64,000 bases of DNA from Candidatus Nanopelagicales bacterium (GCA_037045355.1 JBAOHO010000008.1:1-64000), one strand, 5' to 3'. Positions 49,722 to 59,458 are shown, counted from the first letter of the stretch. The notes: a model not told the origin generated them from the sequence alone. A program made the numbers and translations.

Positions 49722-50967
49722 GCCTCAGGGCTTCCTCGACATCCAAGAGGTAGAAGAGCTCACGCCCCTCTTGATTGCGCCGCTCCTCTGACCGGTCCTT
49801 CAAGGCCTGGGCGGCAGTGGCCACTACCAGCGGTGCTGAGGTCATTGCCAACTGCGCCCAAGAGTTGATGTCCGCAACGGTAGTAACGCCAAAGAGCAGC
49901 CCAGCTCCGACGGTCGCCTTAGCAACCGCATCTGGACTCGAAGCCAGACTGGTTGCCGCCGCTCGCAGGATGGAGGAGGATCGCAGACCGCCCTGAAGGT
50001 CTGACAGGGCAGGTTGCACTTCGTTTCGCCACAGGTCAGACAGTACGACCTCGTAGGCCGGGTCAGGCGGAGCTGTTGCGAGTGATGCAGCGAGCCTGAC
50101 AACTGCTTTCCGGTACGGACCCAGCGCTTCAGCGAGATTGTCCCGTGCTTCAAGAATGAGCTCCATCGGCGCATCAGGAAAAGCCGGGAGTCGCTCAATC
50201 AGTCCTGCTCCGGTCGCAGCCTGCGCGGCGTGCGACTGAGTGAGTGGGTGCAGTCCGGTGCCGGTCTCTCGCATGAGGGCGGTGACCAAAGCGGACACCT
50301 GCTGATCGAACATTAGATGTGCCTTGGGGTCCTGAAGGAGGCATTGAATTGTCTCGACGTACTCGGCCATCGCGTCACCCGATGTATGCAGGTTGAACGC
50401 GTCAGACGAGATCGTCAGCAGTCCGGCTTCTGCGGCAGCGCTCAAGTCACTGGCCCCGGCCTCGTCCCAGAGCCGGTTAACGGTGGTTGCGAAGTCCTGC
50501 GAGCTCGGACCAAGCAATGAATCCACTTCACGCATCAGCGCTCGCAACTGCCTATCCTCAGCTGGGTCAAGTCGCCGACGCCGCTCGGCGCGGGACATCG
50601 CCCCGTAGGATTTGTGCAGCGCGAGTAGGTCGCGCATCTGAGTCGGGTCGTCTGACAAGCCGAGTTGTTTCAGGGTTCCATCATCCAGCCCATCTAGAAG
50701 ATCTAGAAGGAACCCGGGGCCGCGTTGGGCCTCAACTGCCATCCCGGCGAGTAGAAGGGCTCCCGGCGAGACCAACTCAACGCTGTCAGCGTAGAGCAGC
50801 GCGGATCGCACCAGACGTACGTCTTCATTCAGGGAGACTCCCCCGACTTCAGTCGAAGGGCTCGTCAGCACGGTTATCTTGAGCTCGTCTCGGGGCCCAA
50901 CGGTAATTCGTGTCCTTCCACGACTCGGTCGGTTCCGACGGGATGCGCGTCGAGACTGTTTACCCAT
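49717..50967 (-). CDS. Unknown third protein of the type III restriction operon
   Basis: The 416-residue protein begins MGKQSRRASRRNRPSRGRTR, a strongly basic tail, and then reads as a largely helical protein. Two hydrophobic stretches near residues 350-395 (AKATVGAGLLFGVTTVADIN and LAMTSAPLVVATAAQALK) could insert in a membrane or form a core. It starts ten bases after the Res stop, in the same direction, so it is part of the operon. I know no restriction subunit of this sequence; an accessory defence role is an inference from position. Its stop codon forms part of the CTAAT duplication. Confidence 0.75.
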   Translation of the reverse strand: MGKQSRRASRRNRPSRGRTRITVGPRDELKITVLTSPSTEVGGVSLNEDVRLVRSALLYADSVELVSPGALLLAGMAVEAQRGPGFLLDLLDGLDDGTLKQLGLSDDPTQMRDLLALHKSYGAMSRAERRRRLDPAEDRQLRALMREVDSLLGPSSQDFATTVNRLWDEAGASDLSAAAEAGLLTISSDAFNLHTSGDAMAEYVETIQCLLQDPKAHLMFDQQVSALVTALMRETGTGLHPLTQSHAAQAATGAGLIERLPAFPDAPMELILEARDNLAEALGPYRKAVVRLAASLATAPPDPAYEVVLSDLWRNEVQPALSDLQGGLRSSSILRAAATSLASSPDAVAKATVGAGLLFGVTTVADINSWAQLAMTSAPLVVATAAQALKDRSEERRNQEGRELFYLLDVEEALRH

Positions 50968-50977
50968 TCCGCGACCG

Positions 50978-53587
50978 TCAGTAGTCAGCGGCGAGGTCGC
51001 TGCTGTAGAGGGTCTTTGCGTCCTTCGCAGAGGCGACGGCTTTGCGCACCGAGTCTTTCTTCAGGTCGAGAACTCGGAGGGTGCCGTCGACTTCCGCGAT
51101 GGCCTCGACACGGTGCAGTTCGCTGCCATAGGTGTCCGCATAGTTAGCGAGCCCACGGAGTTTCGGGACAGCGTCGGAGAGGTGGTGCCCGTGAGGGTCG
51201 ATGATGCTTGCCACGACCGAACCGTCTTCCTGTGTGTTGAAGAAGATGAAGTCGGGACGCATCGTCTTCCATCCCCCGGACGCGTCCTGATATGTGATGG
51301 CGAGTGAGTCGTCACTGACGCGCGCAGGGTTGCGATACCAGCCTGAGGCGTTGGGGAAGGCAAGTTCCCGGTCAAGGACGCTGGTCTCCCACTGGTTCAG
51401 ACCACCAATCGGGTAGTTGCCCTCCTCATCGCTCAAGAGATGCTGGGGACGGGTGGGCAGGTCGGTTTCAGCGCCAGCGTTGTCTCGATGCTTGGTCTCC
51501 TCTTGTCGTAACAGTGGCCGAGTAAGTTGGATTCGTTGCGGTTCAGTCGACATGGCTTGGATCTCGTTGTAGAGCGATTGCCGGTCATCCGATAGTCCTT
51601 TGATGGCGACGCGTTGCTCGTTGAACCACTTCTTCGCCAACGCATCGGCTTCCCGGTCCAGCGCTTCCTTGATTTCCGGAACGAGTGCGAGTGCGGCGAT
51701 CTTCACGTGGGCGTCACGTAGTGCGTCGTCGTCTTCCTCGTCGGGGGCGAGGTGTTCGGCGTAAGTGCGGGTGAGGTCGGGGGTGAAAGCGCGTCCTGCC
51801 GCACGGTAGGCGTCTTCGATGGTGCGGTCGTCCGCTGTCTCGGAGAAGGGGGAGTAGGTGATGGTGCCGCCGCGAGTGCCCTGGATGGCCTCACCGTCTG
51901 CTGTTTCTACATCTGCGACCGCTTCCTTCACTTGATCTTGGTAGCGGACGGAGAGGCCATCGAGAACTGCGTGGAGTTCCTTGTGCGCCTCCTTGCCTGC
52001 ATCCGGTTTCAGCCCATCGGTGGCGAGAGCCTGTGCCAGTGCCGTCAGCCGTTTGACGGGTTTCGCGGCCTTCTTGGGGAGCGACTCGGTGGGTAGTTGC
52101 TCGAAGCATTCGAGGACGGCTTCCTCGACGGCAGAGTTCGGGGTCATGTCTTGCGGGTCGATCAGGACACGACGCCCGCGACCGCCGCCTGTGCCGCCGC
52201 CCCGGTCATCGCCGTTCTCACTGGTGGACATGAGCAGGTTCACGACTTTGGTGGCGGTCTTGCGGTCGAAATTCGGCAGAATGCAGTCGACAGAGTTGAG
52301 CCTGTCGTTGCCCGGGATGCGTCGCGCCAGTGGCGTGCGGACCATCCGACCGAGGAGCTGAGTGATGTGGGTTTCATCCTTCGCTGGACGGAAAGACACC
52401 AGAACTTCAGCACGGGGGCAGTCCCATCCGGTACTGATGGCGTCTTTAGCGAGCAGTACCCGGATGTGGGTGGATTCCTCCACCAGCTCCGGTGAGATGT
52501 AGGGCACGTTCCACCCACCGAAGGTCTTGGTGTCGTGCTCTCCAAACACGTGGGCAACGTGCTCCGAAGTGATTTCTGGCCACTCCTCGGCGATGGTGTC
52601 GAGGGCTCGCTTCAAGGACTCATCTGACGGCTTGTTCGGAGACTGAAGCACCAGCAGTGGAGCGACCGGCTCGGTGACCCCTTGCTCTTCCGCGTAGTCC
52701 TGCCAATCCTTCGTCGCCGCCATGACCTTCCGTGTGGCCCGCTTCAGCAGGACGGTGTCGAACTGCCCCGATTCAGCGGGGATATCCAACACGATGTCGT
52801 CCTTAAGCAGCCCGGAAGCCTGCACCCGGTCTGGGTCAACTTCCACACTCGGGAGGGTGGTCCGGTTCGATGTGGCGGCAGCAGCCTTCATGGCTGCGTC
52901 GAACCGGGCAACCGTGGCGGAGATACCCCATACGACGGGAATGCCGGGAACTGAGCCGTGGCCATTGATCAGTCGACTGACGATGGTGTCCTTGTCCTCA
53001 TCGTCTGTCTTCGACTTACCCAACCCCCTGTGCGCTTCGTCCAAGACCAGATACAGCGTGAGGTTCGGGTCTTCAATTGTGTTCTGGATCGTGTCCCAGA
53101 TGGTGTAGCCGCGTAGGTCGGGTCGTGTTGCCTCCATCCCCGGCAGCGGCGAAGTGTTCGGGTCAGGATCTTCGTGTCCACGCACAAGCAGCGACTTCTT
53201 CGACAGCTTCTGCGTGTTTAGGAAGTACACCTTGCCGGGTGAGAACTTCTCGGCATTGAAGGTGCTGCCGACCACTACGAGGTCGGAGTGCCCGATACGG
53301 TCACAGGCGTCCAAGAGCCGGAACCGGGTCTGCTCGTTCAGGCTGGGGTCGCTGGAGAACCACAACACGACAGCACTGGGATCAGCCTGAAAGTCGTTGT
53401 CATCGTCGCCCTTGAACAGCGCCTCAATGGCGGCGGCGGCGATGACCGTCTTACCTGCCCCGGTCACCGCAGATAGCGAGAAGGCGCTGCGCTCGTCGTC
53501 TTCGTGCCAGCGCCGACCCCCCTTCGACAGGTTGGTGAGCACTCCCGCCAGCGCATCCGTCTGGTAGTCCTTCAAGGTCACCTGCAT
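50978..53587 (-). CDS. Type III restriction enzyme Res-like helicase-nuclease
   Basis: The 869-residue protein begins MQVTLKDYQTDALAGVLTNL. It has Walker A FSLSAVTGAGKTVIAAAAIE (about 36-55), the DEAH-type box YLVLDEAHRGLG, motif III WGISATVARF and a C-terminal helicase half (DAISTGWDCPRAEVLVSFRP, LLGRMVRTPLARRIPGNDRL). The last 130 residues hold a nuclease-like region with RPDFIFF and ASIIDPHGHHL, a variant PD-(D/E)xK-type site in which the usual ExK is not evident. It starts two bases after the Mod stop. It normally needs Mod to cut DNA. Confidence 0.88.
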   Translation of the reverse strand: MQVTLKDYQTDALAGVLTNLSKGGRRWHEDDERSAFSLSAVTGAGKTVIAAAAIEALFKGDDDNDFQADPSAVVLWFSSDPSLNEQTRFRLLDACDRIGHSDLVVVGSTFNAEKFSPGKVYFLNTQKLSKKSLLVRGHEDPDPNTSPLPGMEATRPDLRGYTIWDTIQNTIEDPNLTLYLVLDEAHRGLGKSKTDDEDKDTIVSRLINGHGSVPGIPVVWGISATVARFDAAMKAAAATSNRTTLPSVEVDPDRVQASGLLKDDIVLDIPAESGQFDTVLLKRATRKVMAATKDWQDYAEEQGVTEPVAPLLVLQSPNKPSDESLKRALDTIAEEWPEITSEHVAHVFGEHDTKTFGGWNVPYISPELVEESTHIRVLLAKDAISTGWDCPRAEVLVSFRPAKDETHITQLLGRMVRTPLARRIPGNDRLNSVDCILPNFDRKTATKVVNLLMSTSENGDDRGGGTGGGRGRRVLIDPQDMTPNSAVEEAVLECFEQLPTESLPKKAAKPVKRLTALAQALATDGLKPDAGKEAHKELHAVLDGLSVRYQDQVKEAVADVETADGEAIQGTRGGTITYSPFSETADDRTIEDAYRAAGRAFTPDLTRTYAEHLAPDEEDDDALRDAHVKIAALALVPEIKEALDREADALAKKWFNEQRVAIKGLSDDRQSLYNEIQAMSTEPQRIQLTRPLLRQEETKHRDNAGAETDLPTRPQHLLSDEEGNYPIGGLNQWETSVLDRELAFPNASGWYRNPARVSDDSLAITYQDASGGWKTMRPDFIFFNTQEDGSVVASIIDPHGHHLSDAVPKLRGLANYADTYGSELHRVEAIAEVDGTLRVLDLKKDSVRKAVASAKDAKTLYSSDLAADY

Positions 53588-53589
53588 GG

Positions 53590-55717
53590 CTAGACCCTTC
53601 CGACAATCTCGAAGTTGTTGAGATACGACTCATACAGCCGCACTGGCTCCACGTGGCTCGGCAGTTGGCGGCACACCATCTGGTATCGGCGATCATCGTT
53701 CGTCACCACAAACACCAGTCGGACCGACTCGATCGCTACAACCTCATCTAGGAACGGCTGAGTCTGATCCAGGTCTTCGAGGACGCCGTAGGTCTCCGCG
53801 ACCGCATAACCGTCTACGGACTCTATTGGGGAACCTAAGGCTCCAGCCCGCAGCCACAACAATGGCGCAATGGCCGAGAAGTCCCGGTTATGACTGACCC
53901 GACGAGGCGACTCGTAGGTGAGGGTAAAGAACTCGACGTTCTCCTCGAAGCCATCGCTCATTGGGAACTCGTCTGTGAACTTGTAGTCACCCTTGACCGA
54001 TTCCCCGTCTGGATTCAGCCCAGTCACAGCTGCTGCGATCCTGGGCTTGGTGATGTAGTCGCAGATGCCGCGCTCTTCCCACTTGGGGTCGCCAGGGCGA
54101 AGACCCTGTTGCCGCAGGGTGCCCTGCTCTTCAGCTGACACCTCGTTGTTGGTGACGAGTATGGACTGACGTGCTCCACCATCCTGTCGGTTGAGACGCA
54201 TCACGGCGTGCGTCGTTGTCCCTGATCCGGCGAAGAAGTCGAGTACCACGGCGTCTGGCTTATCTCCGACGGCGCACCGCACCGCGTCCTCGACCGCGTA
54301 CAGGGACTTGGGGAACGGGAATCGTCGCCCCCCCAACATTGCGCGCACTAGACCCGAGCCGTAGTACCCCGCGTTGTGGGCGGGGCGGTGCCAGACCGAC
54401 ATGGCCGCGCGAAGCGGAGCACTCAATACCTGTAGCTGCAGAACACCGTTCTGGTCTCTTCCAGTGATAGCGATCTCCCCACGCGCGATTCGATCTCGCT
54501 GCCCCTGGTTCAAGTACTGGATGCTCCAACGCCCGTCAGTAGGCTGTGATGATCCGACACGAACCTGACCGTCTTGAAGCAGTCGGCGGAGGGTGGCCGG
54601 TGCTACCTGCCAACGCTTCTCTGACCCATCCCGACCGAGCGGCCAAACCGTATCGAGCCCTGGCTCATCTCGTGTCTCCGAACGGTTTGTCCCCAGTGGA
54701 AGAGGTTCACCAACTTTCACTACACGCCGAGCGACGGGGTCGACGAAAACGGGGTAGAACAAGTTTGGGCGATCAATCCGCCGTGCCCCATTGCTGCCCT
54801 TGATGAGACGCTCCCAGCGAACGTCCGTCGACGGAACCTCCTCTACCGCAGAAAGGAGGTCGTCGGCACCCCATGCGGGGCCACTTGACCCCAGGAAAAC
54901 GAAGAATAGGTACTCATCGACGCGCGTGAATTCGTTGCTGCGGGCAACACCTCGATGGTTGATTACAACGCTGACCATTTGTATCCGCCCCTCGGGGAAC
55001 ACCTGCTCCAGAAGCAGGCCGAGTCGCAGATACTCCTTCTCGTCAATGGTGACGACGAGCACGGAATCCTCAGGCTTGAGTAGTTCTCTCGCAACCAGTA
55101 AGCGCCGCTCCATCATTGCCAACCACTTGGAGTGTCTGTAGAGGTCGTCGCTGTCTACGTAGTCGTTGTTGTACTTCCAGTCTTTCGCACCCGTGTTGTA
55201 GGGCGGGTCGATGTAGATCGCGTCGACCTCGGCCACGATGCGTATAGGTAAGCGCTTCCAGGGCGTGGTAGTTCTCACCGTTGATAACCGTGTGGAAAGG
55301 CTTGTCGCCTCCACGTTCAATTCGTCCAGTCGACCGGAGCCCGGGGTAAATGGGGTCTTGGAACTCGGCGACCACGACCAGATCACTGACCAGCTGATCG
55401 ACGGTGGTGACGTCCCCATCTGCGAGATGGGGCGTGAGTGAGGCAACGCGTTCACCTGACTCGTCCTTGCGGATCCTGGTGACGCGGTAGAGCGTCTTGT
55501 CCCCGCGCTTGGTGCTGCCGCGTTCGGGGAGGACGCGCACCTTGTCGCCGGTTCGCACGGGTCGCCCGGGGAGTTCGACGGCTTCCGGCACGTGCCGCTC
55601 GAAGTTCAAGCCAAAGGACCGTCGCTGAGAGAGGCGCTTGTACTCCGCTTCAAGATCGGCACCCAGTTGTGGATCTTTGGCGGCGGCTTGACGGATGAGT
55701 TCGGTGAGACGCGACAT
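53590..55717 (-). pseudogene. Type III DNA methyltransferase Mod, broken by a one-base frameshift near 55228
   Basis: From ATG 55717 the frame gives MSRLTELIRQAAAKDPQLGA up to GENYHALEALTYTHRGR. The other frame carries on from about 55227 with VDAIYIDPPYNTGAKDWKYN, KWLAMMERRLLVARELLKPE, VVLDFFAGSGTTTHAVMRLN and the end at 53590. The DPPY and FxGxG motifs mark a beta-class adenine methyltransferase. Removing one C at 55227/55228 restores HRGRVDAIYIDPPY and a protein of about 708 residues, normal for Mod. As read, no full Mod is made. A translation starting within the second frame would lack the N-terminal part. Confidence 0.85.
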
Positions 55718-55851
55718 GACTCAGCGACCTCCGCCTGCAAGGTGGACTGAGTCGGTCTCGGTCATTGGTCTCTCCCCGTGTCGGTCTACTCCTGGTTGTT
55801 CAGGCTATCGGCGTGGTCTGACAGTCGTTTGTATCTGACCGCGAATACGGC
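55718..55851. other. Upstream region of the restriction operon
   Basis: The 134 bp before Mod contain GAGAG and AGGTCGCTGAGTC near the start codon on the minus strand, which may serve as ribosome site. No clear promoter or repeat is seen. Confidence 0.35.
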
Positions 55852-56271
55852 TCAGGCTTGCCCGTAGGTCTTCCCTCGTCGCGCTTCCACGTGTTCGTGT
55901 TCCGCTTCCGCGAGGCCCGGTTCGAGGGTGGTGCGGAGATGTTTGGCTGCATCGAGGATCGCCTGCACAAGTGGCGCGGGGCGACGCCCGTGTTCCTGCA
56001 GCTCGGCACGGAACTGTCGTTCGGCGCGGAGGAGCTGGTTGAACGCCGCGAGCGTTTCTCGTGTTTCGCTGGGGGTGAGGTGAAGGTCGGGTTCGGGATT
56101 GCCCGTGCGCTTCTTGCGTGCCCGACGCCGCGCCAACACGCGTGCTCGATCTTGCTTGTGACGTTCGCATAGTTGGCTGGGGCTCATGTAGTCCGCGCAC
56201 CCACACGCAGGGCTGGGCGATGGTGGGTGACTGCTGTCACGCTCTGGTGATCTGCTCACGCGTTGTGGCAC
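55852..56271 (-). CDS. Small Cys/His-containing helical protein of the island
   Basis: The frame gives 139 residues. CGCADYMSPSQLCERHKQDR contains three Cys and a His that could bind zinc, followed by a basic helix (RARVLARRRARKKR) and two longer helices (TRETLAAFNQLLRAERQFRA; LVQAILDAAKHLRTTLEPG). I do not recognise the family, but the Cys-rich start resembles short phage or element-encoded zinc-finger proteins. It lies between the restriction operon and the XRE regulator in the same direction. The exact start is unclear. Confidence 0.6.
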   Translation of the reverse strand: MPQRVSRSPERDSSHPPSPSPACGCADYMSPSQLCERHKQDRARVLARRRARKKRTGNPEPDLHLTPSETRETLAAFNQLLRAERQFRAELQEHGRRPAPLVQAILDAAKHLRTTLEPGLAEAEHEHVEARRGKTYGQA

Positions 56272-56379
56272 ATAGGGAATCTATAGGTTCTGAGGTCGAG
56301 CGAGTCAGATTCGGCGTGACAGGTGTCACGGTGTCAAATTCCGGGGACGTCCGCCGCTGATAGCTCTCACATGAGTTGT

Positions 56380-56712
56380 TTAGATCAGGTTTTCGGGCCA
56401 CAGGGTGATACCGAGGGCGGTTTCCAACGTGGCGAGCGTGGCGGTGTCAGGGATGACTTTTCCCGCGTACAGATAGTTGATGGTGTTCAGGTTCACGCCG
56501 GTCGCTTCGGCGAGTGCGCGTTGGCTCCAACCGCGCTCTTCGGCTTCTTGTCGCAGTTGTTGGGCGAGGTAGGCGAGACGAGGTACGTAGGGGGGTGCGT
56601 CGGGGGTGTAGGGGCCGTCGGGCCAGACGCCGTTTGTGGCCAGGTAGTCGGCGGGTGGAGGTTTCGGGCGTCGTCCCATGTGTGTCATCTTGCCGTATGG
56701 GTTGCGCTCCAT
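56380..56712 (-). CDS. XRE-family transcriptional regulator of the island
   Basis: ATG 56712 gives 110 residues: MERNPYGKMTHMGRRPKPPP, a Pro-rich start, then the helix-turn-helix LRQEAEERGWSQRALAEATG and VNLNTINYLYAGKVIPDTAT, typical of Cro/C1 repressors. TAACAT seven bases upstream of the ATG overlaps an 18-bp palindrome, so the protein probably represses its own gene. The divergent recombinase pair is transcribed from the same region and is the likely main target. Confidence 0.85.
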   Translation of the reverse strand: MERNPYGKMTHMGRRPKPPPADYLATNGVWPDGPYTPDAPPYVPRLAYLAQQLRQEAEERGWSQRALAEATGVNLNTINYLYAGKVIPDTATLATLETALGITLWPENLI

Positions 56713-56716
56713 AGGT

Positions 56717-56734
56717 CGTATGTTATAACATACG
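56717..56734. promoter_or_regulatory. 18-bp perfect palindrome, operator between XRE gene and recombinase gene
   Basis: CGTATGTTATAACATACG lies between the divergent genes. On the minus strand it contains the leaderless -10 TAACAT of the XRE gene. On the plus strand TACGGT at 56731-56736 directly overlaps its right edge and can serve as -10 for the recombinase operon. Binding would block both promoters. Confidence 0.8.
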
Positions 56735-56777
56735 GTAGTCGGGATGTTCCGAACCCGGCGGAACGGGGAACCCACAC

Positions 56778-57905
56778 TTGCCAAACAAGCCACGCCGAGG
56801 ACGCCACCGCCTCCACCCCACGGGACCGCTTCCAAGCGGGGCGGCGGCAACCGGTGTTGGTGGTGGAACGGTGAGCGCATTCCGAGGCCGAGGCGAGAAG
56901 AACGGGCGAGTGCTACGCCCAGAAGACACCTTCGTACTTCGCCAAGACCTCCCAATGCCGGGTGCCTACCCACTTCCCGACGCGGTCCGCGAAGTAGCAG
57001 CCGAGTGGAACCACCAGTCCGAAACAGGCGTCATCAAACCGGGCACCGCCGCCACCCACGCGAAGGTTCTCGGGACGTTGCTCAAGTTCGCCACCGCGCG
57101 CGGCGCGGTCATGGTGTGTGACGTTTCGAACGAGGTCTTGAACGAGTGGATGTTCGCGTCCCATGCCACCGACGCGAAGAAGGGGAGGGTCGCCGCCACC
57201 ACGCCCAAGCTTCGGCGTGCGGTCGCGTCGTCGTTCTACTACACGTGCTTCCGGCTTGGTATCACCGACAACAACGTGGCGGCGAATCTTCCACCGCAGG
57301 GCAACACGCCTCGTTACGTGAAGCCATTTACCGAGGACGAAATCGAAGCATTGAAGGAGGCGAGCGGTTTCGCCTACCGGGAGACGAAGTCGCCGTCAGC
57401 GCTCGCTCTTGTCCTGCTCGGATGCTCTCCGGGAGAGGTGGGCTCCATCACGTGCGCCGACATCCACCTTGTCGAGGGCCGCGTGCGTGCTCACGGCGGC
57501 GGCACCCGCTACCAGGAGCGTTGGCTACCGATAGACGACCCGTGGTGCTTCGAGAAACTGTCAGCGCGCATCAAACACCTCGCAGACAAGCATCCCGACG
57601 ATTGGGCCACCCGGTACGTGGCCTACGACCCCCGCCCCGATTCGGACAATGACTTCGCCAAACGGTCGGCGGCGACCAGCACCACGTTGACGACCGTCAT
57701 CGACAAGGCCGGGCTGAAAAGAAGCGGCGTCAACCGAGTGGCGTCCATCGGCGAGCACCTCGCCCAGCGTGTGTTTCAAGAGACCGGTCGCATCGAGGCG
57801 GTCGCCGCCCGCTTGGGCATCAACAAGCTCGATGACGCGGCACGCATCGTCGGCTACGAATGGCGAGCCGAATACGAAACGTCACCGCCCGGCGGTGACG
57901 AATGA
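56778..57905 (+). CDS. Tyrosine-recombinase-like protein with degenerate active site
   Basis: The 375-residue protein (TTG start; GTG 56871 behind GGTGG is an alternative) has an N-terminal SAM-like helical domain (IKPGTAATHAKVLGTLLKFA) and a core resembling integrases. RYVKPFTEDEIEALKEASGF is the usual entry, but the Arg of the TGLRxGE box is lost (GCSPGEVGS, residues 215-223). The His-x-x-Arg box reads IGEHLAQRV near residue 327, followed by VAARLGI and a Tyr at 360 in VGYEWRAEY. It may still bind core sites. The stop overlaps the next start (ATGA), so the two proteins are made together. Similarity is judged by eye. Confidence 0.65.
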   Translation: MPNKPRRGRHRLHPTGPLPSGAAATGVGGGTVSAFRGRGEKNGRVLRPEDTFVLRQDLPMPGAYPLPDAVREVAAEWNHQSETGVIKPGTAATHAKVLGTLLKFATARGAVMVCDVSNEVLNEWMFASHATDAKKGRVAATTPKLRRAVASSFYYTCFRLGITDNNVAANLPPQGNTPRYVKPFTEDEIEALKEASGFAYRETKSPSALALVLLGCSPGEVGSITCADIHLVEGRVRAHGGGTRYQERWLPIDDPWCFEKLSARIKHLADKHPDDWATRYVAYDPRPDSDNDFAKRSAATSTTLTTVIDKAGLKRSGVNRVASIGEHLAQRVFQETGRIEAVAARLGINKLDDAARIVGYEWRAEYETSPPGGDE

Positions 57906-59458
57906 GCACCCCCACTCTCACCGCCGCTCCCGCAGTACAACTCCGCGCCATCACCCCGCCCGTGAAAGTGCAGCGGGCAGGACGACGAGCCGAACTCATC
58001 ACCCTTCGCCCCAACGGCAAGTACGGGGCTCGACGCGCTCGCACACACGAGGAACGCGAGGTCGTATCACTCATCCAACGAGTCCGCTCCATCCTCGCCG
58101 ACCCCGGATTTTGGGAGACCGCCACGCATCTCCCCGGCAACACGCGCACAGTGCTCCGTGCGTCGGGGAGGCCCGCCGACCATCCCACGTGGGTGATGTT
58201 CCTCATCGCCGCCCTCGCCACACAAGCCGGTTCACAACGCGCAGCTATCGCTCTCGTCGCCGACCCCGGGTTTTGGCGCTACGTGCGTGATGTCGCCAAC
58301 CATCACCGGCCCGTGATGTTCATCCCCGCCGGGGACAAACCCCCGGCTCGACACCACTTCTCCCACTTCCTCCGCAAATGGGAATCCCCCGCGTGGCGAG
58401 AGGTCCGCACCCAGGTCATACGCGCGGGCCGCACCTACGCCCTCGAACAAGCGAAACGACTCGGTCACTTCAACCCCAACGACCCTCTCGAATACAACAG
58501 GGTTCGTCCGGAACAGTGGGTCACCCTCGACGGCACCGTGTACCAATCACCCAGCAACCGGGTGGATGCAGGACGATGCGACCCCGCTTCCGGATGGCAT
58601 TCGAAAGGCGGAGCTCCCGACGGCACCGCGTATGGAACCAAGTACTCCATCGTGGAAACGTTGTCCGACGACTACTACGGACAGTTGCTCCTCTCGTTCG
58701 GCCACGTCACCCCACGCCCCGGCAAGACCCAGGGCGATGAAGCCGCCGCGAGCGAACGCCTCCTCAACCAGTTGAAGAAGGCAGCGCCCGGACTCAGAGG
58801 AGCCGTATCCGACTCCGCCTTCCGAGGACCGCACATCCGCCGCCTCACCCGACGCGGCATCCTCATCCTCAACCACCCCGTCGCCGCGAAAAACCCCAAC
58901 CGGTTGGAAGGCGGACGCTACGCCGATGGTCGGGTGGAACGCACCCACAAAATTCGGACCGCCACACACAAGGGAGCGCACGGGTACGAGTGCCGCCACA
59001 CCATCTACCTCCACGGCTCCAACCCTTGCGTCGAAGCGTTCGACGAAAACGGCGACACGACGCTCGTCCCGTTGGTGCCGGTCGGCTACGACCACCGGCA
59101 GACGAAGAGCGGCCACGTGTTCTACCTCAAAGTCGCCGTCGAGTGCCGACGCGGCAACTTCACCGAACTCATCCGCCTCGACCAGGCCGGGACCAGCGAC
59201 GTCGCCCACGCGGCTCGCGCGGACCTCGCCCGCTTCTACCCTGTCGGCACACCCCAGTTCGACCTTCTTTACGGACGCCGTAACACGAGCGAGTCATTCC
59301 ACGCGAAGATGAAACGCACGATGCCTCGCATCCCCGCCTACGGACGCCTCCGCCAAGACTTGTTCATGCTCGGCTACCAAGTGGCGAACAACGCGATAGC
59401 CCTCGCGTTCCACGCACAACGCGCAGGCCAGCCGAACGCCCTCGACGACACCCGCTAG
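57902..59458 (+). CDS. DDE-transposase-like protein of the island
   Basis: The 518-residue protein has an N-terminal helical part and an RNase-H-like core. The likely triad is Asp210 in WVTLDGTVYQSPS, Asp304 in GAVSDSAFRGPHIRRLTRRG and Glu464 in YGRRNTSESFHAKMKRTMPR. The end PAYGRLRQDLFMLGYQVANN resembles IS1182/IS4-like transposases. It is coupled to the recombinase-like gene by a four-base overlap. It stands as the last gene of the island, 215 bp before tRNA-Lys. A decayed copy lies at 47258-47580, also as a last gene. The functional relation to the upstream protein is unknown. Confidence 0.75.
   Translation: MSTPTLTAAPAVQLRAITPPVKVQRAGRRAELITLRPNGKYGARRARTHEEREVVSLIQRVRSILADPGFWETATHLPGNTRTVLRASGRPADHPTWVMFLIAALATQAGSQRAAIALVADPGFWRYVRDVANHHRPVMFIPAGDKPPARHHFSHFLRKWESPAWREVRTQVIRAGRTYALEQAKRLGHFNPNDPLEYNRVRPEQWVTLDGTVYQSPSNRVDAGRCDPASGWHSKGGAPDGTAYGTKYSIVETLSDDYYGQLLLSFGHVTPRPGKTQGDEAAASERLLNQLKKAAPGLRGAVSDSAFRGPHIRRLTRRGILILNHPVAAKNPNRLEGGRYADGRVERTHKIRTATHKGAHGYECRHTIYLHGSNPCVEAFDENGDTTLVPLVPVGYDHRQTKSGHVFYLKVAVECRRGNFTELIRLDQAGTSDVAHAARADLARFYPVGTPQFDLLYGRRNTSESFHAKMKRTMPRIPAYGRLRQDLFMLGYQVANNAIALAFHAQRAGQPNALDDTR

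Noticed and set aside
56744..57121. ATG 56744 frame behind TACGGT
   Set aside because: The spacing is right for a leaderless start, but the translation is low-complexity Arg/Pro shadow of the recombinase-like gene in another frame.
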